A stretch of 45,759 nt of DNA from Candidatus Woesearchaeota archaeon (GTDB lineage: Archaea; Nanobdellota; Nanobdellia; Woesearchaeales; GW2011-AR9). The number at the start of each line of letters is the position of its first letter. Within the stretch, counting starts at the first letter, position 1. Shown here one piece after another: positions 9,155-17,513 of this stretch. The stretch covers positions 1 to 45,759 of the forward strand of contig JAGVYE010000004.1 of the NCBI GenBank assembly GCA_018303445.1, written 5' to 3'. Made by a program: the position numbers and the translations under genes. The notes beneath the pieces are model-generated. The model was not told the origin of the DNA. It was given only the letters and a program-made list of their open reading frames with translations, and ran no database searches.

Positions 9155-9387
9155 TTTTTTCTGGGGAAAAGTTCTGTCAATTTCTTTTCATCGAAGCCGA
9201 TGATGATTTTTCCGTCGACATCAATAACGGGGACAGCCAGTTGGTTCGATTTTTCAAGCAATTCATCACGCCACTCACTTTCTTCCGTCGTATCGCGTTC
9301 CTCAAACTTAATTCTGTTTTTATGGAGCCATTCTTTTAGTTTTTTGCACCACGTACAGGTAGGAGTCATATACACAATGACAGTCAT
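9151..9387 (-). CDS. Glutaredoxin-like protein
   Basis: MTVIVYMTPTCTWCKKLKEWL, CxxC redox motif, cis-Pro (AVPVIDVDGKIIIGFD). Confidence 0.85.
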   Translation of the reverse strand: MTVIVYMTPTCTWCKKLKEWLHKNRIKFEERDTTEESEWRDELLEKSNQLAVPVIDVDGKIIIGFDEKKLTELFPRKK

Positions 9388-9439
9388 AATTCAGGTAAGA
9401 AAGATAGGTTTATATATATTTTTTGATTCATTTTTGCGC

Positions 9440-9790
9440 ATGTATGAAAAAAGAGTATTAATGGTTTTGAATGTTTCCCTTGCTTTCATGGCTTTTTTAT
9501 TATTGTTAGCCTTTTTTGATGTTACCGTGCCTAATTTTGGGGAAGTTGTCTATCGTCTCGATCAGCATACTCCTTTATGTGTTCTAGTATTGCCGGAAGA
9601 GCATCATAAGATGTCGGATCTCCCCCGCTGCTGTTTAGAAGCACGGCGGCAAGTTCTTTGTCAATGGAAAGTCGAAGAAACAGTTTTTGGTGAAACACAG
9701 TGGGAATGTCGCGCTTCAGGCAGCGAGATCGGTTATTTATTAAATAGTAAAGGGTATCACTACTGCACACAGCAACCCTACTGGCCATGA
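9440..9790 (+). CDS. Small membrane-anchored Cys-containing protein
   Basis: In-frame ATG at 9440 inside ORF 9125..9790; TATA-like 'ggtttatatatattttt' about 30 nt upstream; single TM then extracytoplasmic Cys residues; overlaps the start of the GH3 gene. Confidence 0.55.
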   Translation: MYEKRVLMVLNVSLAFMAFLLLLAFFDVTVPNFGEVVYRLDQHTPLCVLVLPEEHHKMSDLPRCCLEARRQVLCQWKVEETVFGETQWECRASGSEIGYLLNSKGYHYCTQQPYWP

Positions 9791-10875
9791 TGACAAAAAG
9801 AAAAAAACAAAGAGATTTACAGCAAACACTTTTTATTATCTTAATAACCATGGTTCTCTTTTTAGGAACCCTGAATATTGTGAAAGGGTTAGGATTCTTC
9901 ATTCCTTCTCAACCATCCCTTCTGGTGGTGAATAATACTATTAATCTCGAAGAGATGACGCTAGAACAAAAAATAGCGCAAATGGTAATTGTTCATGGCG
10001 GGCTTTATAATCTCCAAACTTGGAAGAAATTACAGTTGGGTGGGGTCCATCTTTTTGCGATGCAAAGAGAGGAACTTTTTCGCAAAACCATCAATGAGTT
10101 TCAAAAAGAAATGATGATCCCTTTTTTTGTGTCGGCAGATTTTGAAGGTTGCCTTAATCCTTTTTCTGCTTTTCGGCCCTCTATCCCTGTTCGTGAAATT
10201 ACTTCTGTGGGAGATGCATTCGAAAAGGGCAAAAGCGAAGGCAGTTATCTTCATACTTTGGGATTTAGTGTTAATTTTGCCCCCGTCGTAGATCTCAATG
10301 ACCAAATTTGGAAATGCCGTTCTTTTCCTGGCAATGCTACCACCATCGGAAAGCTGGCAGAGGCTTATACCTTAGGCTTGCAAAGAGAGGGAATAATCGC
10401 CACGGCAAAACATTACCCAGGGAAAACGCTGGTGATTCGGGATCCACATAAAGAAGTGGTTGCGGCGGTGATTGAGAAATCTGATCTTCTTCCTTATGAA
10501 AAATTGAATAAAGTCGTGAAAGGAGTGATGGTGAGCCATCTTATTGTCGAAGGGGCCATTGATTCTGAAGGAAAGCCTTCTGTTGCAGCGAGAGAAATTG
10601 TCGGCGAACTCAAAGAGAAGTATCCTGGACTTATTTTTACCGATGAAATTCAAATGTTAGGATTACGAAATTTTTATCCTTCTTTAGATGAAGTTTACAT
10701 TAATGTCTTCAAAGCAGGAAATGATATGATCCTTAATTTTGGGGAAGATCCGGAAGAAATGCATCGCATGATTCAGGTGGTAGCAGAAGCCGTACGACGG
10801 GGAGAAATTTCCAAAAAACAGATTGATGCTTCCGTCAGAAAAATTCTTATGGCGAAAGGGTTTAGAGTGAAGTAA
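9787..10875 (+). CDS. Glycoside hydrolase family 3 (beta-N-acetylhexosaminidase/NagZ-like), N-terminally anchored
   Basis: TM segment; MTLEQKIAQM; GFSVNFAPVVDLN; ATAKHYPGK...DPHK; predicted nucleophile region GLIFTDEIQMLGL. Confidence 0.88.
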   Translation: MMTKRKKQRDLQQTLFIILITMVLFLGTLNIVKGLGFFIPSQPSLLVVNNTINLEEMTLEQKIAQMVIVHGGLYNLQTWKKLQLGGVHLFAMQREELFRKTINEFQKEMMIPFFVSADFEGCLNPFSAFRPSIPVREITSVGDAFEKGKSEGSYLHTLGFSVNFAPVVDLNDQIWKCRSFPGNATTIGKLAEAYTLGLQREGIIATAKHYPGKTLVIRDPHKEVVAAVIEKSDLLPYEKLNKVVKGVMVSHLIVEGAIDSEGKPSVAAREIVGELKEKYPGLIFTDEIQMLGLRNFYPSLDEVYINVFKAGNDMILNFGEDPEEMHRMIQVVAEAVRRGEISKKQIDASVRKILMAKGFRVK

Positions 10876-11789
10876 GAGATAGATTTTGATGATTGATGAT
10901 GAGGAGCGTCCCTTGAGGAAGAATTTTCCACGAGGCATCTTTCTGTAATGGTTCTGAACAAATGATAATTCTTTCTTTTTTTGCAGTGCCATGGAAAAGT
11001 AACGTGGATATTTTTTGTGGCTCTGTAGAAAATCTCGAAAAAGTCGCCTTGGCCGTAACCTTCGTGCCGCTTTCATATCTTATTTTGAGTGGCGGCGCCT
11101 ACCAACTGGTCTTACGAATAGCAGTTCTCAGGTTACTTATTGGCCTAGGCGGCGACTTTTTCTACAGAGCCATTTTTTGTAATAGATATAAATAATAGTT
11201 TGCAAAGGCGAAGAGATAATAAAGTTAGAGCCGTTCTCTATCTTTAATTTTTCAATCAGATGGGGGGATACGTTGAGGATATTTTATGATCGTCTGGCCT
11301 AGTAAATAATACATTAGTTTTTTTGAATCTGTCGTGTCAAGAGGATGGAAATATTGTTTATAGGGGATTTCTCAGGAAATAGTTCCATTATGCGCAAGGA
11401 CGATATCTTCTTTTTTTTCTTTGAACTGGAAGGGGTGAGTATTGTGATATTCTAGGTCACTTTTTGATTTCTTTCTGGCGTGGAGAAGCAGAGCTGAACT
11501 TTGAATAAGGAGAATATTATTGGTTTGGGAATCATCTAGAAAAGAAGGGGGTAATTTTTTGAGGATCCAAGACTTATCTTGCAGGTAGGCAATACCAAAC
11601 CATCTTCATGACGATAACTTCCAAGTCCTTTTTCTTGGTTTAAATAACTTTTAAGCAAGAAATCCCCTGCTTTAGCATTGGGGAGGAGGTCAATTCATGG
11701 CTTTGATTTTGGTCAGCGGTAAGACGTTTAAATTCTTGATAAAGGCAAGAGGAATTTACTTTCCCTACGGCGAAAAGCATACGGCACAT
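10862..11789 (-). pseudogene. Decayed class II glutamine amidotransferase-like gene, interrupted by a MITE
   Basis: Minus strand: MCRMLFAVG (Cys2) ... KGLGSYRHEDGLVLP ... HARKKSKSDLEYHNTHPFQF..DIVLAHNGTIS*EIP ... [MITE] ... ERIIICSEPLQKDASWKILPQGTLLIINHQNLSLTSL*; several frameshifts and a TGA at 11372-11374. Confidence 0.75.
11019..11171. mobile_element. 153-bp MITE-like element with 9-bp target site duplication
   Basis: Termini GGCTCTGTAGAAAA... (11019-) and ...TTTTCTACAGAGCC (-11171); direct flanking repeat ATTTTTTGT at 11010-11018 and 11172-11180; no transposase ORF. Confidence 0.8.
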
Positions 11790-11968
11790 ATTAACGGAAG
11801 CAGGAGAGGTAGGAGAGAGGTTTTAAGTGTTTTGGCGTGAAACTTTCTGGATGATTATAGAGTCCCTCTTACTACTTTCTAAGCGACATCTTTTTAAATA
11901 AACACTTACTCGAAGCAACTTAGGGTATCTACATACACCTCATCCGGGCTTAGAATTTAACTTAAAAA

Positions 11969-12685
11969 ATGTCTAAATCAGAAAGAACGGGAAAAGTAAG
12001 CAGTCGAATTAAAACAAAGAAGAAAGCATGGTATCCTATTATTTCATCTAAGATTTTTGCTCAAAGGGAAATTGGGGAAAGTTACTTAGAAGCACCAGAA
12101 AAAGCGATCGGCAGAATTGTGCATAGCAACTTGAAAGACCTTACAGGGAATATTAAAGAGCAAAATGTTTATGTAAAATTTCGCATCACGAATGTGGAAA
12201 GAAATGTTCTGCATGCGACGGCTCTCGGCTATGAACTTACGGTGTCCTCAGTAAAACGCATGGTGCGAAAGAATGCAGACCGCTTAGATATTTATTGCCG
12301 TTTCAGCACTAAAGATAATCATGATGTGGTGCTTAAAGGCCTTATTTTGACGAAGAATAAAACCTATCGCTCTGTTCGCGCGATGCTGCGCCGTGATTTT
12401 TCTTCGTTTATGAAAAAAGAAGCTGCGGTATCTACGTTTGATGTTTTTTTAAGCAATATTGCGAGTAATAGACTGCAGACAACCATTAAAAAGATGTTAA
12501 CAAAAATTGTTCCCTTGAAAGAAGTTGCCGTGAGGGTTGTGGAGACGCGGGGAATTCTTCCTGCCATGAAAGGCGAGGGTTCGCCTGTTGAGAGTTCCAC
12601 CATTCAGGCCGAAAACCGTGAAGAAGGGGCAGCCACGCTAACTGACACTCCAAAGACAGAGAATGTAGAAGAAATAGCGCTGTAA
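11969..12685 (+). CDS. rps3ae: Ribosomal protein eS1 (S3Ae)
   Basis: KAWYPIISSKIFAQREIGESYLEAPEKAIGR; LTGNIKEQNVYVKFRI. Confidence 0.93.
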   Translation: MSKSERTGKVSSRIKTKKKAWYPIISSKIFAQREIGESYLEAPEKAIGRIVHSNLKDLTGNIKEQNVYVKFRITNVERNVLHATALGYELTVSSVKRMVRKNADRLDIYCRFSTKDNHDVVLKGLILTKNKTYRSVRAMLRRDFSSFMKKEAAVSTFDVFLSNIASNRLQTTIKKMLTKIVPLKEVAVRVVETRGILPAMKGEGSPVESSTIQAENREEGAATLTDTPKTENVEEIAL

Positions 12686-12705
12686 CCTCTTAATCTTTTT
12701 CCTAG

Positions 12706-13311
12706 ATGATCGTCATGAAATTTCTTACTTTTACTGATGTCCATGAAAACCAAGAGGCAATAGAGAAACTGGTGCAGCGTGCCAGCAAAAAGGACATTCA
12801 GTTTACGGTTTGTGCTGGTGATATTTCGACTTTTGGCCGAGGACTGAAGAAAATTTTAGGTAAGTTTAATGCTCTGAAAAAAACATTTTATTTCATTCCA
12901 GGGAATCATGAAGAAGGGATAGATCTTGATGATGCGGCAAAGGAATTCTCTCATTGCATCCCTTTACATCGAAAGGCAGTTCGTCTTGAAAATTATTGGT
13001 TTTTAGGCTATGGCGGGGGAGGGTTTTCTCAGGAAGATACTGAGTTTCGCAAACTTGCCAGGCAATGGTATGGTTCTTATAAAGGGGAAAAAATGGTCTT
13101 TGTTACCCATGGGCCACCTGCTGACACTAAGGTTGATCTTCTCCAGGAGCATCATGTAGGTAGCATTGATTATCGTAAATTTGTTGAAAGAATTAAACCT
13201 AAGCTTCATATTTGCGGGCATCTTCATGAAACTGTCGGCGTCACTGATAAAATTGGTGAGACAAAAGTCGTAAACCCTGGTTTGGATGGAATGGTTATTG
13301 AGTTGAAATAG
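12706..13311 (+). CDS. Metallophosphoesterase family protein
   Basis: FTDVHEN, AGDIS, GNHEE, THGPP, CGHLHE motifs. Confidence 0.88.
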   Translation: MIVMKFLTFTDVHENQEAIEKLVQRASKKDIQFTVCAGDISTFGRGLKKILGKFNALKKTFYFIPGNHEEGIDLDDAAKEFSHCIPLHRKAVRLENYWFLGYGGGGFSQEDTEFRKLARQWYGSYKGEKMVFVTHGPPADTKVDLLQEHHVGSIDYRKFVERIKPKLHICGHLHETVGVTDKIGETKVVNPGLDGMVIELK

Positions 13312-13321
13312 TGATGAGGAA

Positions 13322-13708
13322 TTACTTCTTCAGAGAAAGAAGATGTTCTAGTCCGACTTCTTTTGTGGCCAGTTCAAGCCCTCTTCGACCGCAATATGAT
13401 GTTCTGTGCTCGGAAATGAAGTGTTGTAATTTGCTTTCTCCGCCTTCGGCGATAATTCTTCTAACTCTCCGGTATTTCTCCATTGTTTCAATGCCAAATA
13501 ATGTTGTCAAGCTGAGCAAAAAAACCGTATGTATTAAGTCTTCTTTTGGCTTTAGCATCGGTTCGCCTTTGGATGAGTATAAGCAAAGGCAAAAATTCCT
13601 TTTGGAACATGAAAATAAACAGAGATTTATTTTCAGTACTGAAATGTGATATTTTTCACATTTCATGAATCTCCTTTTTGCTTGATGTGGTTTGACGAAG
13701 AGGCTCAC
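13322..13708 (-). CDS. Hypothetical small protein (true start may be the MLKPKEDL Met)
   Basis: Long minus-strand ORF; protein-like C-terminal segment KYRRVRRIIAEGGESKLQHFISEHRTSYCGRRGLELATKEVGLEHLLSLKK. Confidence 0.4.
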   Translation of the reverse strand: MSLFVKPHQAKRRFMKCEKYHISVLKINLCLFSCSKRNFCLCLYSSKGEPMLKPKEDLIHTVFLLSLTTLFGIETMEKYRRVRRIIAEGGESKLQHFISEHRTSYCGRRGLELATKEVGLEHLLSLKK

Positions 13709-13738
13709 GGATTGATGCTAAAGCCCCAGACTTAATAC
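13531..13738. repeat. Imperfect inverted duplication (~28 bp arms) spanning the 5' part of the minus-strand ORF
   Basis: gtattaagtct(13531-13541)..ggctttagcatc(13548-13559) is the reverse complement of gatgctaaagcc(13714-13725)..agacttaatac(13728-13738). Confidence 0.7.
13640..13665. promoter_or_regulatory. 10-bp perfect hairpin TGAAATGTGA-TATTTT-TCACATTTCA
   Basis: Arms 13640-13649 and 13656-13665. Confidence 0.6.
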
Positions 13739-13849
13739 GTACCTTTTTGTTTCAAAGAAGGTTTGTCGGTAGAAAGTGATTTAAAAATTCAAATTTCTAA
13801 TTTTAGCTTCTCGAAAGTAATATAAACAAAGCAAGGGTATTAAATAAAC

Positions 13850-14788
13850 GTGAAAAAAAGATATAAAGTATTCCTGATTTTTTTAGGATTACTTTTCTTG
13901 CTTCTGTTCTTTGCTACTTATGAATTATTAGTGTATCCTACAATTGAGATCATCGACGATAAATCTGTATTAGGAGCACATCGAGGAAATTCTGTAGATT
14001 ATATCGAAAACACCTTGCCGGCATTCAAAAGTGCTGCTAATGAAGAGATTTACTCTTTTATCGAGTTTGATGCTCAATATACAAAGGACAAAGTTCTCGT
14101 TATTCACCACGATTTAAGTTTAAAGCGATTACAACAGAAATTAGATAAAATTTCTGATTTAACATATAGTGAATTAATACAACTTAGTGATTATCATATT
14201 CCTATATACGAGGAAGTCATGGAAGTTGTTGCAGGAAAGAAACCACTAAATGTAGAAATAAAATCTCAAGGAAATTTTGAAGATGATAAGCAGTTAGTTG
14301 ATTTTATCATTTTAGATTTAACAAAAAGAGGACTCATTAATTCCACTCTTATCAGTTCAATATCGGCTGAATTAATACAATATGTTAATGATAAATATAA
14401 TCAAAGATCGAATTATCCGTGGTATCATCTTTTCTGGTCAAAAAAACGAATGATTGACACCGGAATAATCTATTATGTAACAGAACAAAGTTTTACCAAA
14501 CGAATTCCTCTCATTAATGAGATTACCGAATTAGCAAGAGATTCGGGATTTTTTACTACCATGATAAGCGAAATGTACGTTATCGGGGCAAACCATTTAA
14601 TGATCCATGGAATGAACATAAATCAATATAAGCAATTACAGACGGATCTTCCATTTAATTCTAGAGTGGTCTTATGGACTTTTGATGATAAAATGTATCT
14701 AATTTTGCCAAATAAACACATTTGGGACTGGGTAAAAGAGACAAATGGTTTTGAGCTTCCCGACGTTGTACCCTGGTGGGAAGATTAG
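13850..14788 (+). CDS. Membrane-anchored glycerophosphodiester phosphodiesterase family protein
   Basis: N-terminal TM; LGAHRGNSVDYIENTLPAF..IEFDAQYTKDKVLVIHHD; LNVEIKS; start codon is GTG. Confidence 0.88.
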   Translation: MKKRYKVFLIFLGLLFLLLFFATYELLVYPTIEIIDDKSVLGAHRGNSVDYIENTLPAFKSAANEEIYSFIEFDAQYTKDKVLVIHHDLSLKRLQQKLDKISDLTYSELIQLSDYHIPIYEEVMEVVAGKKPLNVEIKSQGNFEDDKQLVDFIILDLTKRGLINSTLISSISAELIQYVNDKYNQRSNYPWYHLFWSKKRMIDTGIIYYVTEQSFTKRIPLINEITELARDSGFFTTMISEMYVIGANHLMIHGMNINQYKQLQTDLPFNSRVVLWTFDDKMYLILPNKHIWDWVKETNGFELPDVVPWWED

Positions 14789-14806
14789 TTTTAATGATTC
14801 AAAATT

Positions 14807-14830
14807 AAGATTTTGTGATGATCTTTAATT
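14807..14830 (+). repeat. 24-bp direct repeat copy 1 (island boundary)
   Basis: aagattttgtgatgatctttaatt, identical to 16430-16453. Confidence 0.95.
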
Positions 14831-14962
14831 AAATTTTTTAAGAAAGAATTGGGATTAAAAGTTAGGATTGTTTCGGGAATGAAAAATCGAGATAAGATAA
14901 TTGATATAGAATAATTAATTACAGTTTTCAAGTTTTGTGTTAAAAAACATAGAAACGTTTAT

Positions 14963-14988
14963 ATATCAATTGATATAACAGGCTGTTA
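14963..14988 (+). promoter_or_regulatory. Promoter/operator of the TA-like operon: two adjacent palindromes
   Basis: ATATCAATTGATAT (14963-14976) overlapping a TATA-like tttatata; TAACAG-G-CTGTTA (14976-14988) next to the ATG at 14988. Confidence 0.55.
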
Positions 14989-15266
14989 TGCAAACACAAA
15001 CCGTAGAAAATCCCTTTGTACGTTCACCTACTTTGGATACGGTATTAATGGTAGAAAAAACTATAGAAGAAAATAGTGGAGAATACAACAGAACTGAATT
15101 GTGGAAAAAGCTTCCTCGGCAGGTAATGTGGCAAACTTTCTTAGTTATTTTAGATTATTTAGAAAGTATTAACAAGATTGCTTTTGATAGAGACAGTAAA
15201 ATCGCTTATATTTGGAATCCAAAACTTGCTCAACTGCTTAGAAAGAGAAAAGAGATTGTTGTTTGA
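14988..15266 (+). CDS. Putative antitoxin, wHTH-like
   Basis: Small ORF, helical wHTH-like pattern (ELWKKLPRQVMWQTFLVILDYLESINKIAFDRDSKIAYIW), coupled to RelE-like ORF. Confidence 0.6.
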   Translation: MQTQTVENPFVRSPTLDTVLMVEKTIEENSGEYNRTELWKKLPRQVMWQTFLVILDYLESINKIAFDRDSKIAYIWNPKLAQLLRKRKEIVV

Positions 15267-15589
15267 TCAAACCATCCAAGGTTGTATTTATTTCTGACGA
15301 TCTAGAAAAAAACTTTAATTCTCTGAAAGAGGATGATCCTATTAAAAAAGCGATGGTTAGAGCTATTCAAGATTTGAAAGAAAATGCTTTTTCCGGTATT
15401 CAGATTCCAAAAAGGCTCTTTCCTAAAGAGTATGTTCAAAAGTATTCCATTAACAACTTATGGAAATATGATTTGCCACGCGGTTGGAGACTTTTGTATA
15501 CTGTTGCCCCAAATAATGAAGTAGAATTAATATCAGCTATTTTGGAATGGTTTGATCATAAAAATTACGAAAGAAGATTCAGGTATTAA
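15263..15589 (+). CDS. RelE/ParE-type toxin-like protein
   Basis: AIQDLKENAFSGIQIPKRLFPKEY...NLWKYDLPRGWRLLYTV...ILEWFDHKNYERRF; TTG start overlaps upstream TGA (TTGA). Confidence 0.7.
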   Translation: MIKPSKVVFISDDLEKNFNSLKEDDPIKKAMVRAIQDLKENAFSGIQIPKRLFPKEYVQKYSINNLWKYDLPRGWRLLYTVAPNNEVELISAILEWFDHKNYERRFRY

Positions 15590-15821
15590 TTAAAATTGGA
15601 AAGTTATTTTTCTTGTTTAAGACTTCTTCAATTCTATCAACGCATTTAGTCACATCTTTATTTATATCACTTTCCCAGAATCTCATTAATATCCAACTAC
15701 CATTGTCATATTTATTAATGTATGAATTTTTTGGTTTATCTCTAGAAACAGTTCTTTTTTGTTGTGGTTTTAAATTATTGGGATCAAAAATTACAGAGAA
15801 AAATTTATTCAATTTTATCAT
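15579..15821 (-). pseudogene. C-terminal remnant of a Vsr/DUF559-like endonuclease
   Basis: VSRDKPKNSYINKYDNGSWILMRFWESDINKDVTKCVDRIEEVL matches the C-terminal pattern; N-terminal catalytic part absent. Confidence 0.5.
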
Positions 15822-16190
15822 GACCTTAAGAAAAATGGTTTTTGGTGTCTTAATGCTGAAAGTGATGATGAATTAGGCGATTATCTGGAAGAAGGAATTG
15901 CTTTACGATTTGCTATAAAAAATCAAACTATACCTAACTTTGAAGTCAAGGTTGCTAAAAAAAAATTAGATTCTGAAGTTTTCGATGATTTTATCACGGT
16001 GAGGACAGTTGCCGGCACATTAAACATTTCTTCTTTAGAGCGACAAATTGCTTTTAAGAGATATTTCTTAAAATCAGATAAAGATCTAGAAGATGCTCGA
16101 CATATTGAAAATGTATTTAGGGAGCACTTAAAAAAAGAAAAAATTAAAAAGTATAAAGCCCTCATAGAACAAGAACATGGAATCTCTTAA
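15774..16190 (+). pseudogene. 5'-truncated nucleotidyltransferase (AbiEii/MNT-like) C-terminal fragment
   Basis: Open frame IIGIKNYREKFIQFYHDLKKNGFWCLNAESDDELGDYLEEGIALRFAIK...TLNISSLERQIAFKRYFLKSDKDLEDARHIENVF; no usable start upstream of the fragment. Confidence 0.45.
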
Positions 16191-16398
16191 ATCTTCGTCA
16201 GATAATAAGCAAGCCAGATTACTTTTTGTCGATTTCTGGGCTAATTTTATTAGAACACATCCTGATGAAGAATGGGGCAGGGAACATACTAATTTTATCA
16301 ATTCTTTAATGCATAGCGCTAAACATTATCCCCTTACTGCTAAACAGTATTTGGAAATTAAAGAAGAAGTCAAGAGAGATACTGCTAAACCGAAATAG
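16177..16398 (+). CDS. Small hypothetical protein overlapping the nucleotidyltransferase fragment
   Basis: ATG inside the preceding ORF end; 73 aa, charged. Confidence 0.5.
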   Translation: MESLKSSSDNKQARLLFVDFWANFIRTHPDEEWGREHTNFINSLMHSAKHYPLTAKQYLEIKEEVKRDTAKPK

Positions 16399-16424
16399 TT
16401 TAAGAAGATTTTTGCATCCCGATT

Positions 16425-17513
16425 TCATAAAGATTTTGTGATGATCTTTAATTCCGTCTCAAAGAAGATTTTGCGGCAAGTACAGTAATTCCCGAGATAA
16501 CAAAGTGCTAGTCTTGATGCCTTAAATCTGATCGGAAAAGGGATGTTTGGGGTCATGGGGCCAAGTCCGAGCGTGATATGTGGATAGAAATTTCTAAAAC
16601 TAAATTTTTCTCTGTAATTATTGATCCAAAATAATGTTCTCTCTTCTGGAGTTGGGGGTGTAAAGAGCATCTCCAGTGTGGCTTCGTTTGAAGTAAAAAA
16701 CTCAAGTTTCTTCATAATTTTTTCGTGGAGTTGTTGTAGTTCTTCCGTTTTTTTGATAGCGAAATTGGAATTATCTTCTTTATTTCTTATTTCATAAATT
16801 TCTAGGTTCAGAATGGCACCTGGTCGTGAAATAGCTCCGATGATTTTTCTAACTTTAGGGATATCTTTTTCATCTAAAGTTCCCATGCATAAAGATATAT
16901 GTGGTAAACATTTTTCTTTGTCTAACTCGATCTTTCTAAAGCCAGTTATAGTTTTATTCAGTTTAATACATAAATCCATAATCTCTTTGGGAGGAAGAAG
17001 TACAACATCAATAGCAATTTTTGACATCTTGTAGATACCTCTTAAAGGTGTTGATAAATCCGGAACTAAAATGGTTTGGATTCTCTTTTTTATTTCGTCA
17101 GGAAAAAACCATTTTCCTCCGCTTACTTCTTCATTAAAAACTAGTTTTCCATCATGCTTAGCAATAAATAAAGTGTCGTAACTTCGCAACACTCTTTCTT
17201 CCCATGGTTCTTCATCGTAGTAGCTTATTTCTTGGTTGAATTCAATATTTTTAATGCCAATTTATTCTTCTAATTCTCTTTTTGCCGCCTTTGTATAATC
17301 TTCACCAGGGTCAACATGACCGGTGGCGGAAGAGTCCCAGCGTCCAGGATAAATACGAACTTTTTGGCTTCGTTTTTGGAGAAAAAGTTGCCCTTTTTTG
17401 TTAAAAACAAAAACGCGAATAATTCTTCGTATCATTCCTTGTTCTAAAGCAATCTTAAACTCTTCTTCTCTCACAAAGTTCCCTTTCTTGCCGACAATAA
17501 CGACGCGGCTCAT
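16425..17513 (-). pseudogene. Nudix hydrolase fused to a 2H phosphoesterase (2'-5' RNA ligase-like) domain, split by an in-frame TAA at 17262-17264
   Basis: ORF 17262..17513 ends GHVDPGEDYTKAAKRELEE*, then IGIKNIEFNQEISYYDEEPWEERVLRSYDTLFIAKHDGKLVF in the same frame; HISLCMG and HITLGLG 2H motifs downstream. Confidence 0.75.
16430..16453 (+). repeat. 24-bp direct repeat copy 2 (island boundary, in the 3' end of the Nudix-2H gene)
   Basis: aagattttgtgatgatctttaatt; on the minus strand encodes LKIITKS at the C-terminus of 16425..17192. Confidence 0.95.

Noticed and set aside
9125-9439. N-terminal part of ORF 9125..9790
   Set aside because: Antisense to the glutaredoxin gene; the ATG at 9440 with a TATA-like box upstream is the more likely start.
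10880-10912. Possible box C (tgatgattgatgatga) as C/D RNA
   Set aside because: Explained as reverse complement of pseudogene codons (IINHQN); no proper box D at suitable spacing.
10684-11076. Minus-strand 130-aa ORF
   Set aside because: Mixes the MITE end, an off-frame part of the pseudogene and antisense GH3.
10962-11195. Plus-strand 77-aa ORF
   Set aside because: It spans the MITE and antisense of the GATase pseudogene; not protein-like.
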